Assembly: GCF_021044825.1 (NCBI RefSeq)
Contig: NZ_JAJNOC010000010.1
Span: forward strand, 124,001 to 188,000
DNA from: Massilia phyllostachyos
GTDB lineage: Bacteria > Pseudomonadota > Gammaproteobacteria > Burkholderiales > Burkholderiaceae_D
Length of the DNA: 64,000 bases
Direction: 5' to 3'
A model generated the notes under the pieces. It searched no databases and had not been told where the DNA came from. It worked only from the letters and a program-made list of their open reading frames with translations. The position numbers and the translations under genes were made by a program. Below are positions 49,628 to 59,751 of this stretch, piece after piece; within the stretch, counting starts at the first letter, position 1, and every line of letters starts with the position of its first letter.

Positions 49628-50929
49628 TTGACCCGTTTGGCATTGCGTCCCGGCGGCGCGGCGCTGCTGCTGTCGGTGCTGCTCAGCGCACCGATCGCCG
49701 CGCGCGCGCAAACCGAAGTCCGCATGTGGACGCTGCTCAGCGGCGGCGACGGCGCGCGCATGGCGGAGCTGGTGCAGCGCTTCAATGCCAGCCAGCGCGA
49801 GGTGAGGGTGGTCAGCACCACCCTGAAATGGGGCGAACCCTTCTACACCAAGCTGATCACCTCGTCGGTGGTCGGCGCCGGCCCTGACATCGCCACCGTC
49901 CACCTGTCGCGCATGACCAATCTCGCCGGCGGCGGCGTGCTGCGCCCGATCGCGCCGCACGAGCTGCAGGACGCGGGCCTGAACCCGAACGATTTCTACC
50001 CGCGCCAGTGGCAGAAATCCCAGCACGCCGGCCAGACCTATGCGATCCCGCTCGACCTGCACCCGCTGGTCCTGTATTACAACAAGTCGCTCGTGGGTAA
50101 AGCCGGCCTGCTCGATGCATCCGGCGGCTTGCTGCCCATCGAGGGCTTCGACGCGCTCACCAATGCCTTCCGCGCCGTGCGCCAGGCCACAGGCCGGCCC
50201 GGGATGACGATGGAGAGCAGCCAGTCCTCCTACGCCATCTGGCGCCTGTGGATCTCGATGCTGGCCCAGCGCAATGCGCCGCTGATCGAGAACGGCCGCT
50301 TCGCCTACGGCCAGGCCGGGGTCGACTCGCTGGCGCGCATCGCCGGCTGGTTCAAGGCCGGCTATGCCCAGCCGGGCCTCGACTATCCCGCCTCGACCAG
50401 CCAGTTCATGGGCGGGAACGCCGGCTTCATGATCAACGGGGTGTGGGAAGTGCCCGAGATGGTGCGCGCCACCCGCCAGGGCACGCTCGGCTTCGACTAC
50501 GGCATCGTGCCGCTGCCGCGCATGTTCGGCAACGACAGCGTCTGGGCCGACTCGCACGCCTTCGCGATTCCCGCCAACGAGGGCCGGCCGATGTCGCAGG
50601 AAAAGGCGCGCGCCGTGATGCGTTTCGTCGCATTCGTGAGCAAGAATTCCTTCGGCTGGGCCGAGGGCGGCCATGTGCTGGCCTACCGCCCCGTGGCCGA
50701 ATCGGACGCGGCGCGCGCCCTGCAGCCCAACAGCGCCTATGCCGGCGTGCCGCAGCACGTGATCTACGACCCGGACGCCTGGTATATGGGCGCGGCCGGG
50801 CCGCTCGAGGCGATGGCCTCCAAATACCTGCCGGCGGCGCTGTCCTCCCAGCTTTCGCCGGCCCAGGCGTTGCGCATGTTCGAGACCGAAGCTGCGCGCC
50901 TGATCAAGAAGCGCCCGCCGCGTTATTGA
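49628..50929 (+). CDS. Sugar ABC transporter substrate-binding protein (CUT1 family)
   Basis: 433 residues when started at TTG 49628, which has CAGGAGACAGGA before it and yields a clean signal peptide MTRLALRPGGAALLLSVLLS with cleavage after ARA. The upstream ATG at 49568 would put 20 unrelated residues ahead of the signal. Family-1 binding-protein features are VRMWTLLSGGDGARMAELVQ, GAGPDIATVHLSRM, IPLDLHPLVLYYNKSL and FMGGNAGFMINGVWEVPEM. It captures an oligosaccharide in the periplasm for the permeases encoded next. The TTG start may keep expression moderate. Confidence 0.93.
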   Translation: MTRLALRPGGAALLLSVLLSAPIAARAQTEVRMWTLLSGGDGARMAELVQRFNASQREVRVVSTTLKWGEPFYTKLITSSVVGAGPDIATVHLSRMTNLAGGGVLRPIAPHELQDAGLNPNDFYPRQWQKSQHAGQTYAIPLDLHPLVLYYNKSLVGKAGLLDASGGLLPIEGFDALTNAFRAVRQATGRPGMTMESSQSSYAIWRLWISMLAQRNAPLIENGRFAYGQAGVDSLARIAGWFKAGYAQPGLDYPASTSQFMGGNAGFMINGVWEVPEMVRATRQGTLGFDYGIVPLPRMFGNDSVWADSHAFAIPANEGRPMSQEKARAVMRFVAFVSKNSFGWAEGGHVLAYRPVAESDAARALQPNSAYAGVPQHVIYDPDAWYMGAAGPLEAMASKYLPAALSSQLSPAQALRMFETEAARLIKKRPPRY

Positions 50930-50938
50930 GTACAGCCG

Positions 50939-51820
50939 ATGCCCGCGACCCGACCCACCGTGAAGAGAGGCGATGCGCTGCCTGCGGCGCTGCTGCTGGC
51001 GCCGTTCGCGCTGACCTTCGTCCTGTTCTTCTTCCTCCCGGCGCTCGACACCTTCTACATGAGCCTCACGGAGAGCAGCCTGACCCGCACCAACGCCTTC
51101 ATCGGCCTGGACAACTACCTGACACTGGTGCAGGATCCGTCGTTCTGGGCCGCGGTCGGCAACACCTTTTATTTCGCCCTGCTCACCGTGGTGCCGCTCA
51201 CCGTGCTCGGCCTGGTGATGGCGCTGCTGGTGAACCACTTCACGCGCGCCAGCAGCTGGCTGCAGGGCGCCTTCTTCCTGCCCTTCGTGCTGCCGATCTC
51301 GGTGATGACCCTGATCGCGGACTGGATGCTGCAGCCTTCGTCGGGCGTGGTGAACTACGTGCTGGGCATGCAGCGCGCCTGGTTCGCCGACCTCACCTGG
51401 GCCATGCCGATGGTGGCGATCGGCACCATCTGGTGGACGGTCGGCTTCAACATGCTGATGTTCCTGGCGGGCCTGCGCAACATCCCGGCCGAGCTGTACG
51501 AGGCGGCGGCGCTCGACGGCGCGCGCGGCTTCACGCTGTTCCGCACCATCACCTGGCCGGCGCTGCGCCCGGTGGCTGGCATGGCCCTGGTGCTGCAGCT
51601 GATTGCCTCGATGAAGATCTTCGGCCAGACCTACATCATGACCACCGGCGGGCCCTTCAACACCACCCGCGTCACCCTGCACTATATGTACGAAACCGCG
51701 TTCACCCAGAGCGACGCCGGATATGCGGCGGCGATCGCCATGGCCTTCGTCGCGATCGTGATCGCGCTGTCGCTGGCGCAGGCGGGGTTCGTGGCCTGGC
51801 TGGCGAGGAGGGACGCATGA
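50939..51820 (+). CDS. Sugar ABC transporter permease (MalF/UgpA type)
   Basis: 293 residues, six membrane helices beginning at about 13-36. The cytoplasmic EAA loop is YEAAALDGARGFTLFRTITWP, which docks the ATPase. TEVL-like entry TPGGPFNTT is seen as TTGGPFNTTRVTLHYMYETA. It lies 9 bases after the binding-protein gene and overlaps the second permease gene by 4 bases. Confidence 0.94.
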   Translation: MPATRPTVKRGDALPAALLLAPFALTFVLFFFLPALDTFYMSLTESSLTRTNAFIGLDNYLTLVQDPSFWAAVGNTFYFALLTVVPLTVLGLVMALLVNHFTRASSWLQGAFFLPFVLPISVMTLIADWMLQPSSGVVNYVLGMQRAWFADLTWAMPMVAIGTIWWTVGFNMLMFLAGLRNIPAELYEAAALDGARGFTLFRTITWPALRPVAGMALVLQLIASMKIFGQTYIMTTGGPFNTTRVTLHYMYETAFTQSDAGYAAAIAMAFVAIVIALSLAQAGFVAWLARRDA

Positions 51821-52650
51821 AGCGGCAAGCTAACCTTGCCTGGACCGTCATCGGCGCGATCGCCGCGCTGCTGTTGGCCGCCATGTGGGTGGCGCCGCTA
51901 TTGTGGGCGATGAGCACCGCGCTGCGGCCGGAACACGAGACCGTGTCCGCCGTGTTTCACTGGCTGCCCCAGGACTGGACGCTGGCGGCCTTCAGCAAGG
52001 TGCTGGCCGCCGGGAACGTGGGACGCTGGTTGTTCAACAGCGCGCTGGTCGCCTTGCTGGTCACCGTCGTCACCATGGCGCTCAGCTTGACGGCCGCCTA
52101 CGCCTTTTCCCAGCTGCGCTTCCGCGGCCGCGGCCTGGTGTTCGCCATCACCATGCTGGCCTTCCTGGTGCCCTTCGAGGCGCTGCTGGTGCCGCTGTTT
52201 CGCATGATGAACCAGCTCGGCCTGATCAACAGCTATGCCGGCATCGTGCTGCCGCAGGTGGTGGCGCCGGTCGTCATCTACGTGTTCAAGCAGTTTTTTG
52301 ACGCGATCCCGGCGGACTTCCGCGAGGCCGCCGTGATGGATGGCGCGGGGCCGCTGCGCATCCTGTGGAGCGTGTACCTGCCGGTGTCGGGCAACATCGT
52401 GTGGGCGATGGCCATCGTCACCTTTATCGGCGCCTGGAATAACTTCCTGTGGCCCTTCATCATCGTGACCTCGAACGACATGATGACCATCCCGCTCGGC
52501 CTGACCCAGACCTACGACGCCTTCGGCGTGCGCTACGCCCAGCTGATGGCGGCCGCCCTGATCGGCGCGCTGCCGGTGGCGCTGGCCTACGTCGTGTTCC
52601 AGCGCCGCGTGACCCACGGCTTCCTGGCCGCAACCGGACTGAAAGGATGA
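51817..52650 (+). CDS. Sugar ABC transporter permease (MalG/UgpE type)
   Basis: 277 residues, start overlaps the stop of the first permease (ATGA). Six helices, with the EAA loop FREAAVMDGAGPLRILWSVY and the typical WNNFLWPFIIVTS segment close to the C-terminus. It pairs with the preceding permease to form the CUT1 channel. The ATPase gene follows after 34 bases. Confidence 0.94.
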   Translation: MKRQANLAWTVIGAIAALLLAAMWVAPLLWAMSTALRPEHETVSAVFHWLPQDWTLAAFSKVLAAGNVGRWLFNSALVALLVTVVTMALSLTAAYAFSQLRFRGRGLVFAITMLAFLVPFEALLVPLFRMMNQLGLINSYAGIVLPQVVAPVVIYVFKQFFDAIPADFREAAVMDGAGPLRILWSVYLPVSGNIVWAMAIVTFIGAWNNFLWPFIIVTSNDMMTIPLGLTQTYDAFGVRYAQLMAAALIGALPVALAYVVFQRRVTHGFLAATGLKG

Positions 52651-52684
52651 ACGAGAGGATGATTCGCACCACCCTGGAGACCCC

Positions 52685-53787
<1,103 letters not shown>

Positions 53788-53791
<4 letters not shown>

Positions 53792-54834
53792 GCGGCGGGG
53801 CCGGGGGCCGCGCGCGGCGGCCAACCATGACCGACATCGCCAAGCTGGCAGGGGTGTCGCAGTCCACCGTGTCGCTGGTGATCAACCAGATGAGCGGCGC
53901 CAAGGTCTCCAGCGAGACCCGCAAGCGCGTGCTGCGCATCGCCCACGAAATCGGCTATCCGGTCGAGCGCCATGGACACGGCGTCGACGCCGCCCGGCGC
54001 AACCTGATCGTCTACCTCACCGACGAACTGTCCACCAGCCCGCACGCGATGCAGACCATCGACGGCGCCCGTGACGCGGCCTGGGAGCACGATTGCCTGC
54101 TGTCCGTGTTCGCCACCCGCAGCGACCCGGAATACGAGACCGCGGTGCTGGGCCGCGTGCTCGGAAATCCGGCCCTGCTGGGCGTGGTCTACGCGACCAT
54201 CTTCACGCGCGCGGTGACGGTGCCGGCGCTGCTGGCAAACGTGCCGACGGTGCTGCTCAACTGCCACACGCGCGACCGCCTGTATTCCTCGGTGGTGCCG
54301 AGCGAGGTGCTGGGCGGTTATGCGGCCACCATGCACCTGCTCGAGCGCGGGCACCGCCGCATCGGCCTGGTGAACGGCGAGGGCTGGATCGAGGCGGCCG
54401 CGGAGCGCCTCAAGGGCTATCGGCAGGCGCTGTCCACGCGCGACATCCCGTTCGAGCCGGCGCTGGTGCGCGAGGGCGACTGGCAGGTCAGCAGCGGCCA
54501 CGAACACGCCTTGCACCTGCTGCGATTGCCGGACCCGCCCACGGCCCTGTTCTGCGCCAACGACCTGATGGCGGTCGGCGCGCTGGAAGCGGTGCGCGAA
54601 CTTGGCCTGGACGTCCCCGGCGACGTGTCGGTGGTCGGCTACGACGACCAGGACATCGCCCGCTATACCCAGCCACCGCTGAGCACGGTGTTGTTGCCAA
54701 ACTACGAAATGGGCAGATGGGCTGCCGAAAGTTTGATCGCCCAGGTCAACGGCGGCGTGGTGCGGCGCACCTCCATGAAGATGGATTGCCCTATGGTGGA
54801 ACGCGATTCCGTGGCCGCCCCGAAGGCCGACTGA
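53788..54834 (+). CDS. LacI family transcriptional regulator
   Basis: 348 residues if started at GTG 53788, which overlaps the ATPase stop and gives the common ...RRPTMTDIAKLAGVSQSTVS start. The ATG at 53827 is an alternative that would trim 13 residues. The N-terminal HTH (TDIAKLAGVSQSTVSLVINQ) and hinge (RKRVLRIAHEIGYPVE) are followed by a periplasmic-binding-protein-like sensor domain (GGYAATMHLLERGHRRIGLV, FCANDLMAVGALEAVRELGL, VGYDDQDIARYTQPPL). It sits between the ABC genes and the second TonB receptor and is the probable local repressor, released by a sugar. Confidence 0.93.
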
Positions 54835-54847
54835 CCCCTTCCTTGAG

Positions 54848-54864
54848 TGCGCCACCCCGGCGCA
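54848..54864 (+). terminator. Candidate intrinsic terminator after the LacI gene
   Basis: TGCGCC and GGCGCA pair perfectly around ACCCC, followed by ATTTC, 13 bases after the LacI stop. The short T-run makes it one of the better terminator candidates of the window. It would separate the ABC-LacI transcript from the TonB receptor transcript. Confidence 0.5.
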
Positions 54865-54889
54865 ATTTCAGCTAGCTTTTGTCATATTG

Positions 54890-54904
54890 GTCATAAATTA
54901 TGAC
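54890..54904. promoter_or_regulatory. Palindromic operator candidate before the second TonB receptor
   Basis: GTCATAAATTATGAC is a perfect palindrome (7-base arms, central A) in a locally AT-rich stretch 79 bases upstream of the receptor start. A further GTCATA half-site lies at 54881-54886, nine bases before it. TTGTCA at 54879-54884 could be a -35 box but lacks a fitting -10. It is a likely binding site for the regulator of this receptor operon. Confidence 0.45.
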
Positions 54905-54982
54905 TAATAAGGATTCCAATATCGGCAGGCCCGGCCGCGCGCAGCGGTCGCCGGCCCGTTCACCGTTTTCAGGAGACACTCG

Positions 54983-57808
54983 ATGACGACCTTGAAAGTC
55001 CGCCCGGTCTGCGCGGCAGCCATGCTGCTGTGCGCCCATATCGGCTTCGCGGCAGCCCAGACCGCCCCTGCCCCGCAATCCACCGACCAGCAATCCGCGC
55101 CGACCGCCGAAGACGCGGTGCGCGCCGCGGCCGGCCCGGACGCCCAGGCCGCCCCCGCGCCCGCCGGCGGCGCGATCCAGACCGTGCAGGTGACCGGCCT
55201 GCGCGCCAGCATCCGCTCGGCCGAGCAGATCAAGCGCGATAGCGAACAGGTGGTCGATTCGATCAACGCCGACGACATCGGCAAGTTCCCCGACCGCGCC
55301 GCCGGCGACGCCCTGCAGCGCGTGGCCGGGGTGCAGGTCGGCCGCAACCTGGGCGAGACCAACAGCGTGATCATCCGCGGCCTGCCCGACGTCATCACTT
55401 CCTTCGAGGGCAACGAGATCTTCACCGGCACCGGCCGGCGCCTGTCCTACCAGGACTTGCCGGTGCAGTCGATCGCGGGCCTGGACGTCTACAAATCGGC
55501 CACCGCCAACCAGCTCGAGGGCGGCATCGCGGGCGGCGTCAACGTGCGCCTGCGCGCGCCCTTCGACTTCAAGGGCTATACCGTCACCGGCCAGGTGGAG
55601 GCGCGCCGCAACTACGTCGAGGGCAGCGACGCCACCAGCCTGGACACCAACCCGGGCGGCAGCATCCTGATGACCAACCGCTGGAACACCGGCCGCGGCG
55701 AGATGGGCTTCCTGGTGGACGTCGCCTACAACAAGGAAAACTGGGCCTTCCCGACCCAGTGGGTCGACCGCCCGGACCGCATCTTCTCGGTCGGCCAGGA
55801 CGGCACGGCGATCCGCCTGAACGACGACCAGCCGATCGCGCCGCTGCGTCCCGGCGACCGCCTGGGCGAGCTGCCGAATATCGGCGGCGTCTACAACGCG
55901 GGCGACCGCGAGCGCGGCAGCATCCACGCGGCCTTCCAGTGGAAGATCAATCCGTCCACCGAATTCATGACCCAGTACCTGGGCACCTCGTATCGCGGCA
56001 CGCGCGAGACCGACTACATCATGAACATCGCGACCTGGGCGCCGCGCCTGACCAACGTCCAGCTGGCGCCCGATTCGGCGGCCTGCCAGACCCCGAACGG
56101 CTCGATCTGCCTGATCCGCGCCGCGAGCGCCCCGGCCGCGCAGTTCGGCGGCCCCTACGACTGGGACCCCTACACCGCGACCAGCACCCAGGCCTTCAAG
56201 GAAAGCACCGACACCCACTACCTGAACTTCGCGCTGAAGTACCGCGAGGGCCCGCTGTCGGTCGACAGCAACCTGGCGTTTACCCGCTCGGACTTCATTA
56301 GCGACGGCGTGATCGTCGACCAGCAGATCCCGGGCGCCAGCTCCTCGGTCTACACCTACGGCAACGACGGCCACGGCGGCTTCAACAACATTATCACGCC
56401 GACCAGCAGCAACCCGTTGCAGGACCCGAACCAGTTCGTGCTGCGCGGCCTGGTCCAGAACTGGGGCGAGTCGCGCGGCGAGCAGACGCAGTTCCGCACG
56501 GATGCGGTGTACCGCCTCGGCGACGGCTTCATCACGGCGATCACCGGCGGCATCCGCCTGTCGAGCCGCGACGTCGAATTCCACGGCGCCGACCGCCCGA
56601 CCGACCTGCAGGGCGCCGTGCGGCCCTCGCCGGTGGCCGCCTTCGGCCCTTCCTTCCAGACCCTGGTACCCGGCATGGACCGCCTCGGCGGCCCCTGGAT
56701 GACGCCTTCGCGCGACTTCCTGCTCCACCAGTCGGACCAGGTGCGCGCCTTCTACGGCCTGGCGCCGGGGCGCCTGCCGGAAGACCCGAACCGCATGTTC
56801 GACCAGCGCGAACGCACCGCGACCCTGCACCTGGGCGCGCGCTGGAAGGCTGCGCTGGGCAATATCGGCGTGACCGGCAACGTCGGCGGGCGCCTGATCA
56901 AGGTCGACCGCCAGCTCTCCGGCCAGGCCCAGATCGGCAATGTGATTTCCCCGATCGACGTCGACAGCGACGAAACCAACTTCCTGCCGAACTTCTCGGC
57001 CCTGGTCAACTGGACCGATCGCCTGCAGTCGCACGTCAGCGTCGGCAAGACCATCACCCGGCCCGAGTTCTCGCGCCTGAACCCGGCACTGTCGCTGGTG
57101 CCGCCGACCGTCAACGCACCCGGCACCGGCTCGGCCGGCAACCCGAACCTGGCGCCGACCAAGTCGGTGAATACCGACGCCACCATCGAGTACTACTTCC
57201 AGAAGAACGGCTTCGCCCAGCTGGCGCTGTTCCACCGCGATATCGACGGCTACCTGCAGAACTTCGAGCTGGCCGAAGTCATCAACGGCCAGAACTACCG
57301 CGTGAGCCGGCCGCAGAACTCCGGCAAGGGCACCTTGCGCGGCGCCGAATTCGGCATCCAGAAGTTCTTCGACTTCTTGCCGGGCGCCTGGAGCGGCCTG
57401 GGCGCGCAGTTCAACTACACCTGGACCGACGGCGACAACGAGACCCGCACCGACTTCAACAGCGGCGAGTATCGCAAGACCGCGCTGGTGGAAGTGGCCA
57501 AGCAGAGCTACAACTTCACGCTGCTGTACGAATACGGCGGCTGGACCGGCCGCCTGGCCGCCACCCGGCGCGGCAAGTACGTCGAGCAGATCGCCGAGCC
57601 GCGCTACGGCCAGGACCGCTGGGTCAAGGCCTCGACCTACGTCGACCTGAGCGTCGGCTATGCGCTCACGCCAAACCTGTCGCTCAACTTCGACGCCATC
57701 AACCTGACCAAGGAGCGCTACGAGAGCTACCTGGGCAACCCGGAGCGTCCACGCGACATCCGCTACAACCCGACCACCTACGGCATCAGCCTGCGCTACC
57801 AGATGTAA
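54983..57808 (+). CDS. TonB-dependent receptor, carbohydrate-type
   Basis: 941 residues; CAGGAG before the ATG. Signal peptide MTTLKVRPVCAAAMLLCAHI with cleavage after AAA. After a 35-residue Ala/Pro linker, the TonB box region is IQTVQVTGLRASI. Plug: SINADDIGKFPDRAAGDALQ and RVAGVQVGRN, with RGLPDVITSFEGNE, the form seen in the Caulobacter/Xanthomonas receptors for oligosaccharides (TIGR01782 type). The long barrel ends YQM. The cytoplasmic GH43 gene follows after 11 bases, which supports a role in glycan uptake across the outer membrane. Confidence 0.94.
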   Translation: MTTLKVRPVCAAAMLLCAHIGFAAAQTAPAPQSTDQQSAPTAEDAVRAAAGPDAQAAPAPAGGAIQTVQVTGLRASIRSAEQIKRDSEQVVDSINADDIGKFPDRAAGDALQRVAGVQVGRNLGETNSVIIRGLPDVITSFEGNEIFTGTGRRLSYQDLPVQSIAGLDVYKSATANQLEGGIAGGVNVRLRAPFDFKGYTVTGQVEARRNYVEGSDATSLDTNPGGSILMTNRWNTGRGEMGFLVDVAYNKENWAFPTQWVDRPDRIFSVGQDGTAIRLNDDQPIAPLRPGDRLGELPNIGGVYNAGDRERGSIHAAFQWKINPSTEFMTQYLGTSYRGTRETDYIMNIATWAPRLTNVQLAPDSAACQTPNGSICLIRAASAPAAQFGGPYDWDPYTATSTQAFKESTDTHYLNFALKYREGPLSVDSNLAFTRSDFISDGVIVDQQIPGASSSVYTYGNDGHGGFNNIITPTSSNPLQDPNQFVLRGLVQNWGESRGEQTQFRTDAVYRLGDGFITAITGGIRLSSRDVEFHGADRPTDLQGAVRPSPVAAFGPSFQTLVPGMDRLGGPWMTPSRDFLLHQSDQVRAFYGLAPGRLPEDPNRMFDQRERTATLHLGARWKAALGNIGVTGNVGGRLIKVDRQLSGQAQIGNVISPIDVDSDETNFLPNFSALVNWTDRLQSHVSVGKTITRPEFSRLNPALSLVPPTVNAPGTGSAGNPNLAPTKSVNTDATIEYYFQKNGFAQLALFHRDIDGYLQNFELAEVINGQNYRVSRPQNSGKGTLRGAEFGIQKFFDFLPGAWSGLGAQFNYTWTDGDNETRTDFNSGEYRKTALVEVAKQSYNFTLLYEYGGWTGRLAATRRGKYVEQIAEPRYGQDRWVKASTYVDLSVGYALTPNLSLNFDAINLTKERYESYLGNPERPRDIRYNPTTYGISLRYQM

Positions 57809-57819
57809 GGGGATAGTCA

Positions 57820-58788
57820 ATGCAGAAGACTTACTGCAATCCGGTCTACCCGGAGATCATGGCGGACCCCTTCGTGCTGCGGCACGAGGGGCGCTATTTC
57901 GCCTACGGCACCGCGCCCGACGGACCGGGCGGCGGACGCTTCCCGGTGCTGGTGTCGAACGATATGGTCGACTGGCACCCTGGCGGCTATGCGCTGCTGG
58001 AGCCGGGCGACGACCACTTCTGGGCGCCGGAAGTGGCCTGCAGCGAGGGCAGGTTCTGGCTGTACTACTCGCGCGGCGACGCCGAGGGCAAGACCCACAA
58101 GCTGCGCGTCGCGGTATCGAACGATCCGGTCGGCCCGTTCCAGGACTGCGGCGTGCTCCTGGTGCCGGACCAGCCGTTCTCGATCGACGCCCATCCTTTC
58201 CGCGACGCCGACGGCCAGTGGTACCTGTACTACTGCGTCGACTTCCTCGAGTTCGAGGACGACCACCGCATCGGCACCGGCATCGTGGTCGACCGCTTGC
58301 TGGGCATGGACCGCCTGGAGGGCAAGCCGCGCACGGTCGCGCGGCCGCACGCGGACTGGCACCTGTTCAAGAAGCAGCGCGCCATGTACGACGCGGTCTA
58401 CGACTGGCACACGGTGGAAGGCGCCTTCGTGCTGCCGCACGGCGGCAAGTATTACTGCTTCTACAGCGGCGGCGCCTGGGAAAAGGAGAACTACGGGGTC
58501 AGCTACGTGGTGGCGGATCACCCGCTCGGGCCGTTCACGCGGCCCGAGGGCAGCGAGGAAGCCTTGCTGATGCGCTCGCGGGCGCCGAACGTGATCGGCC
58601 CCGGCCACAACTCGTTCACCACCTCGCCGGACGGAAGCCAGGACTGGATCGTCTATCACGCGTGGGACGCGGCCATGACCGGTCGCCGCATGTGCATCGA
58701 CCGGCTGGTGTGGGAGCACGGCCGGCCGACCACCGTCGGGCCGACCTTCACGCGCCAGGCGGCGCCGTCAGGGCTCGACCTGGCGTAG
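57820..58788 (+). CDS. Cytoplasmic GH43 glycosidase
   Basis: 322 residues, a single five-bladed propeller without signal peptide. GH43 acids are Asp16 (EIMADPFVL), Asp123 (FSIDAHPF) and Glu200 (HTVEGAFVL). HFWAPEVACSEGRFWLYYS is typical. The lack of a signal suggests it cuts oligosaccharides already imported by the ABC system, for instance beta-xylosides or alpha-L-arabinofuranosides. AAGGGG lies before the start, 11 bases after the receptor gene. The 3' end overlaps the convergent esterase gene by 21 bases. Confidence 0.92.
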   Translation: MQKTYCNPVYPEIMADPFVLRHEGRYFAYGTAPDGPGGGRFPVLVSNDMVDWHPGGYALLEPGDDHFWAPEVACSEGRFWLYYSRGDAEGKTHKLRVAVSNDPVGPFQDCGVLLVPDQPFSIDAHPFRDADGQWYLYYCVDFLEFEDDHRIGTGIVVDRLLGMDRLEGKPRTVARPHADWHLFKKQRAMYDAVYDWHTVEGAFVLPHGGKYYCFYSGGAWEKENYGVSYVVADHPLGPFTRPEGSEEALLMRSRAPNVIGPGHNSFTTSPDGSQDWIVYHAWDAAMTGRRMCIDRLVWEHGRPTTVGPTFTRQAAPSGLDLA

Positions 58789-59748
58789 CACCGGTTCGCA
58801 GGCCTGCGCCAGCCGCGCCGTGATCCAGGCGCGCGTGTGGGCGCAGGCGGCGCGGCCCATCGCCACCTTGAAGTGGATGAAGCCGTGCGGGGCTTCCGGC
58901 AGGTCGTTGAGTTCGACCTCGGCGCCCCAGCGCCGGGCCATCTGCAAGGTATCGTCGCGCAGCGGGTCGCGCCGGCCGGTATACAACAGGCCCGGGGGCA
59001 TGCCGTCCAGATCACCGTGCAACGGCGAGAGCGGGGCGCGCCTGCGCCCCTCGTCGTCCAGGCCGGGCGTGAGCAGGCGCAGGCCGGGGAGCATGGCCGG
59101 TCCGTCCAGCACCAGGGTCGCCGGGCCCGCCTGGCGCACGCTGTCGCTGCCGGCCATGTCGTAGACGCCGTAGTACAGCACCGCGCCCGCGATCCGCTCG
59201 AACAGCGCCGGCCAGGTTTTCAGGCGCAGCAGCGTGGCCGCGGCCAGCTGGCCGCCGGCGGATTCGCCCACCACGATCACCGGCAGTCCCTGCGCGCCTG
59301 GCAGGCCGTCTTCCAGCAGCCAGCGCGCGGCCAGCAGGCACTGGTCCATCATCGCTTCGATCGTCGTGCGCGGCGCCAGGCCGTAGTCGACCGAGACCAC
59401 GGCGACGCCGCATTCGCGCGCCATCGGCGCGTTGAAGGCGTCGTTCATCTCGGGATTGCCGATCACCCAGCCGCCGCCGTGGATGTCGAGCACCAGGCCC
59501 CGCAGCGCGCCCGCAGGCCGCAGCACGCGCACCGGCACGCGGTCGCCGTCGCGCTCGAGCAAGCGGCGCTCCACCTGCAAGCCCTTGCGGCGCAGCCTGG
59601 CGTCGGCGCCCAGTTGCGACAGGCGGAGCAGAGCCTGGCCGAGCATGGGGACGAATGGGCCGCGGTAGCGTACCCGGGGCGCGCGCGCCAGTTTGTGGTT
59701 GAAGCGGCGCAGGTCGTCGAGCATCGCCGCGTCGACGTGCATGGGCAT
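58768..59748 (-). CDS. Alpha/beta hydrolase, hormone-sensitive lipase family
   Basis: 326 residues. The oxyanion-hole motif is HGGGW (90-94), the nucleophile Ser163 in GESAGG, the acid Asp261 (GRRDPLRDD) and His288 (EAPHGFIHF), a complete triad of family IV esterases. No signal peptide. It starts 3 bases after the dehydrogenase gene, and both lie beside the GH43 genes, so removal of acyl groups from imported sugars is a reasonable inference. Other short-chain esters are possible. Confidence 0.9.
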   Translation of the reverse strand: MPMHVDAAMLDDLRRFNHKLARAPRVRYRGPFVPMLGQALLRLSQLGADARLRRKGLQVERRLLERDGDRVPVRVLRPAGALRGLVLDIHGGGWVIGNPEMNDAFNAPMARECGVAVVSVDYGLAPRTTIEAMMDQCLLAARWLLEDGLPGAQGLPVIVVGESAGGQLAAATLLRLKTWPALFERIAGAVLYYGVYDMAGSDSVRQAGPATLVLDGPAMLPGLRLLTPGLDDEGRRRAPLSPLHGDLDGMPPGLLYTGRRDPLRDDTLQMARRWGAEVELNDLPEAPHGFIHFKVAMGRAACAHTRAWITARLAQACEPVLRQVEP

Positions 59749-59751
59749 GGC

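Noticed and set aside
54872..57820. 982-codon minus-strand open frame
   Set aside because: Antisense of the TonB receptor, Val/Asp/Arg/Gly-rich without domains.
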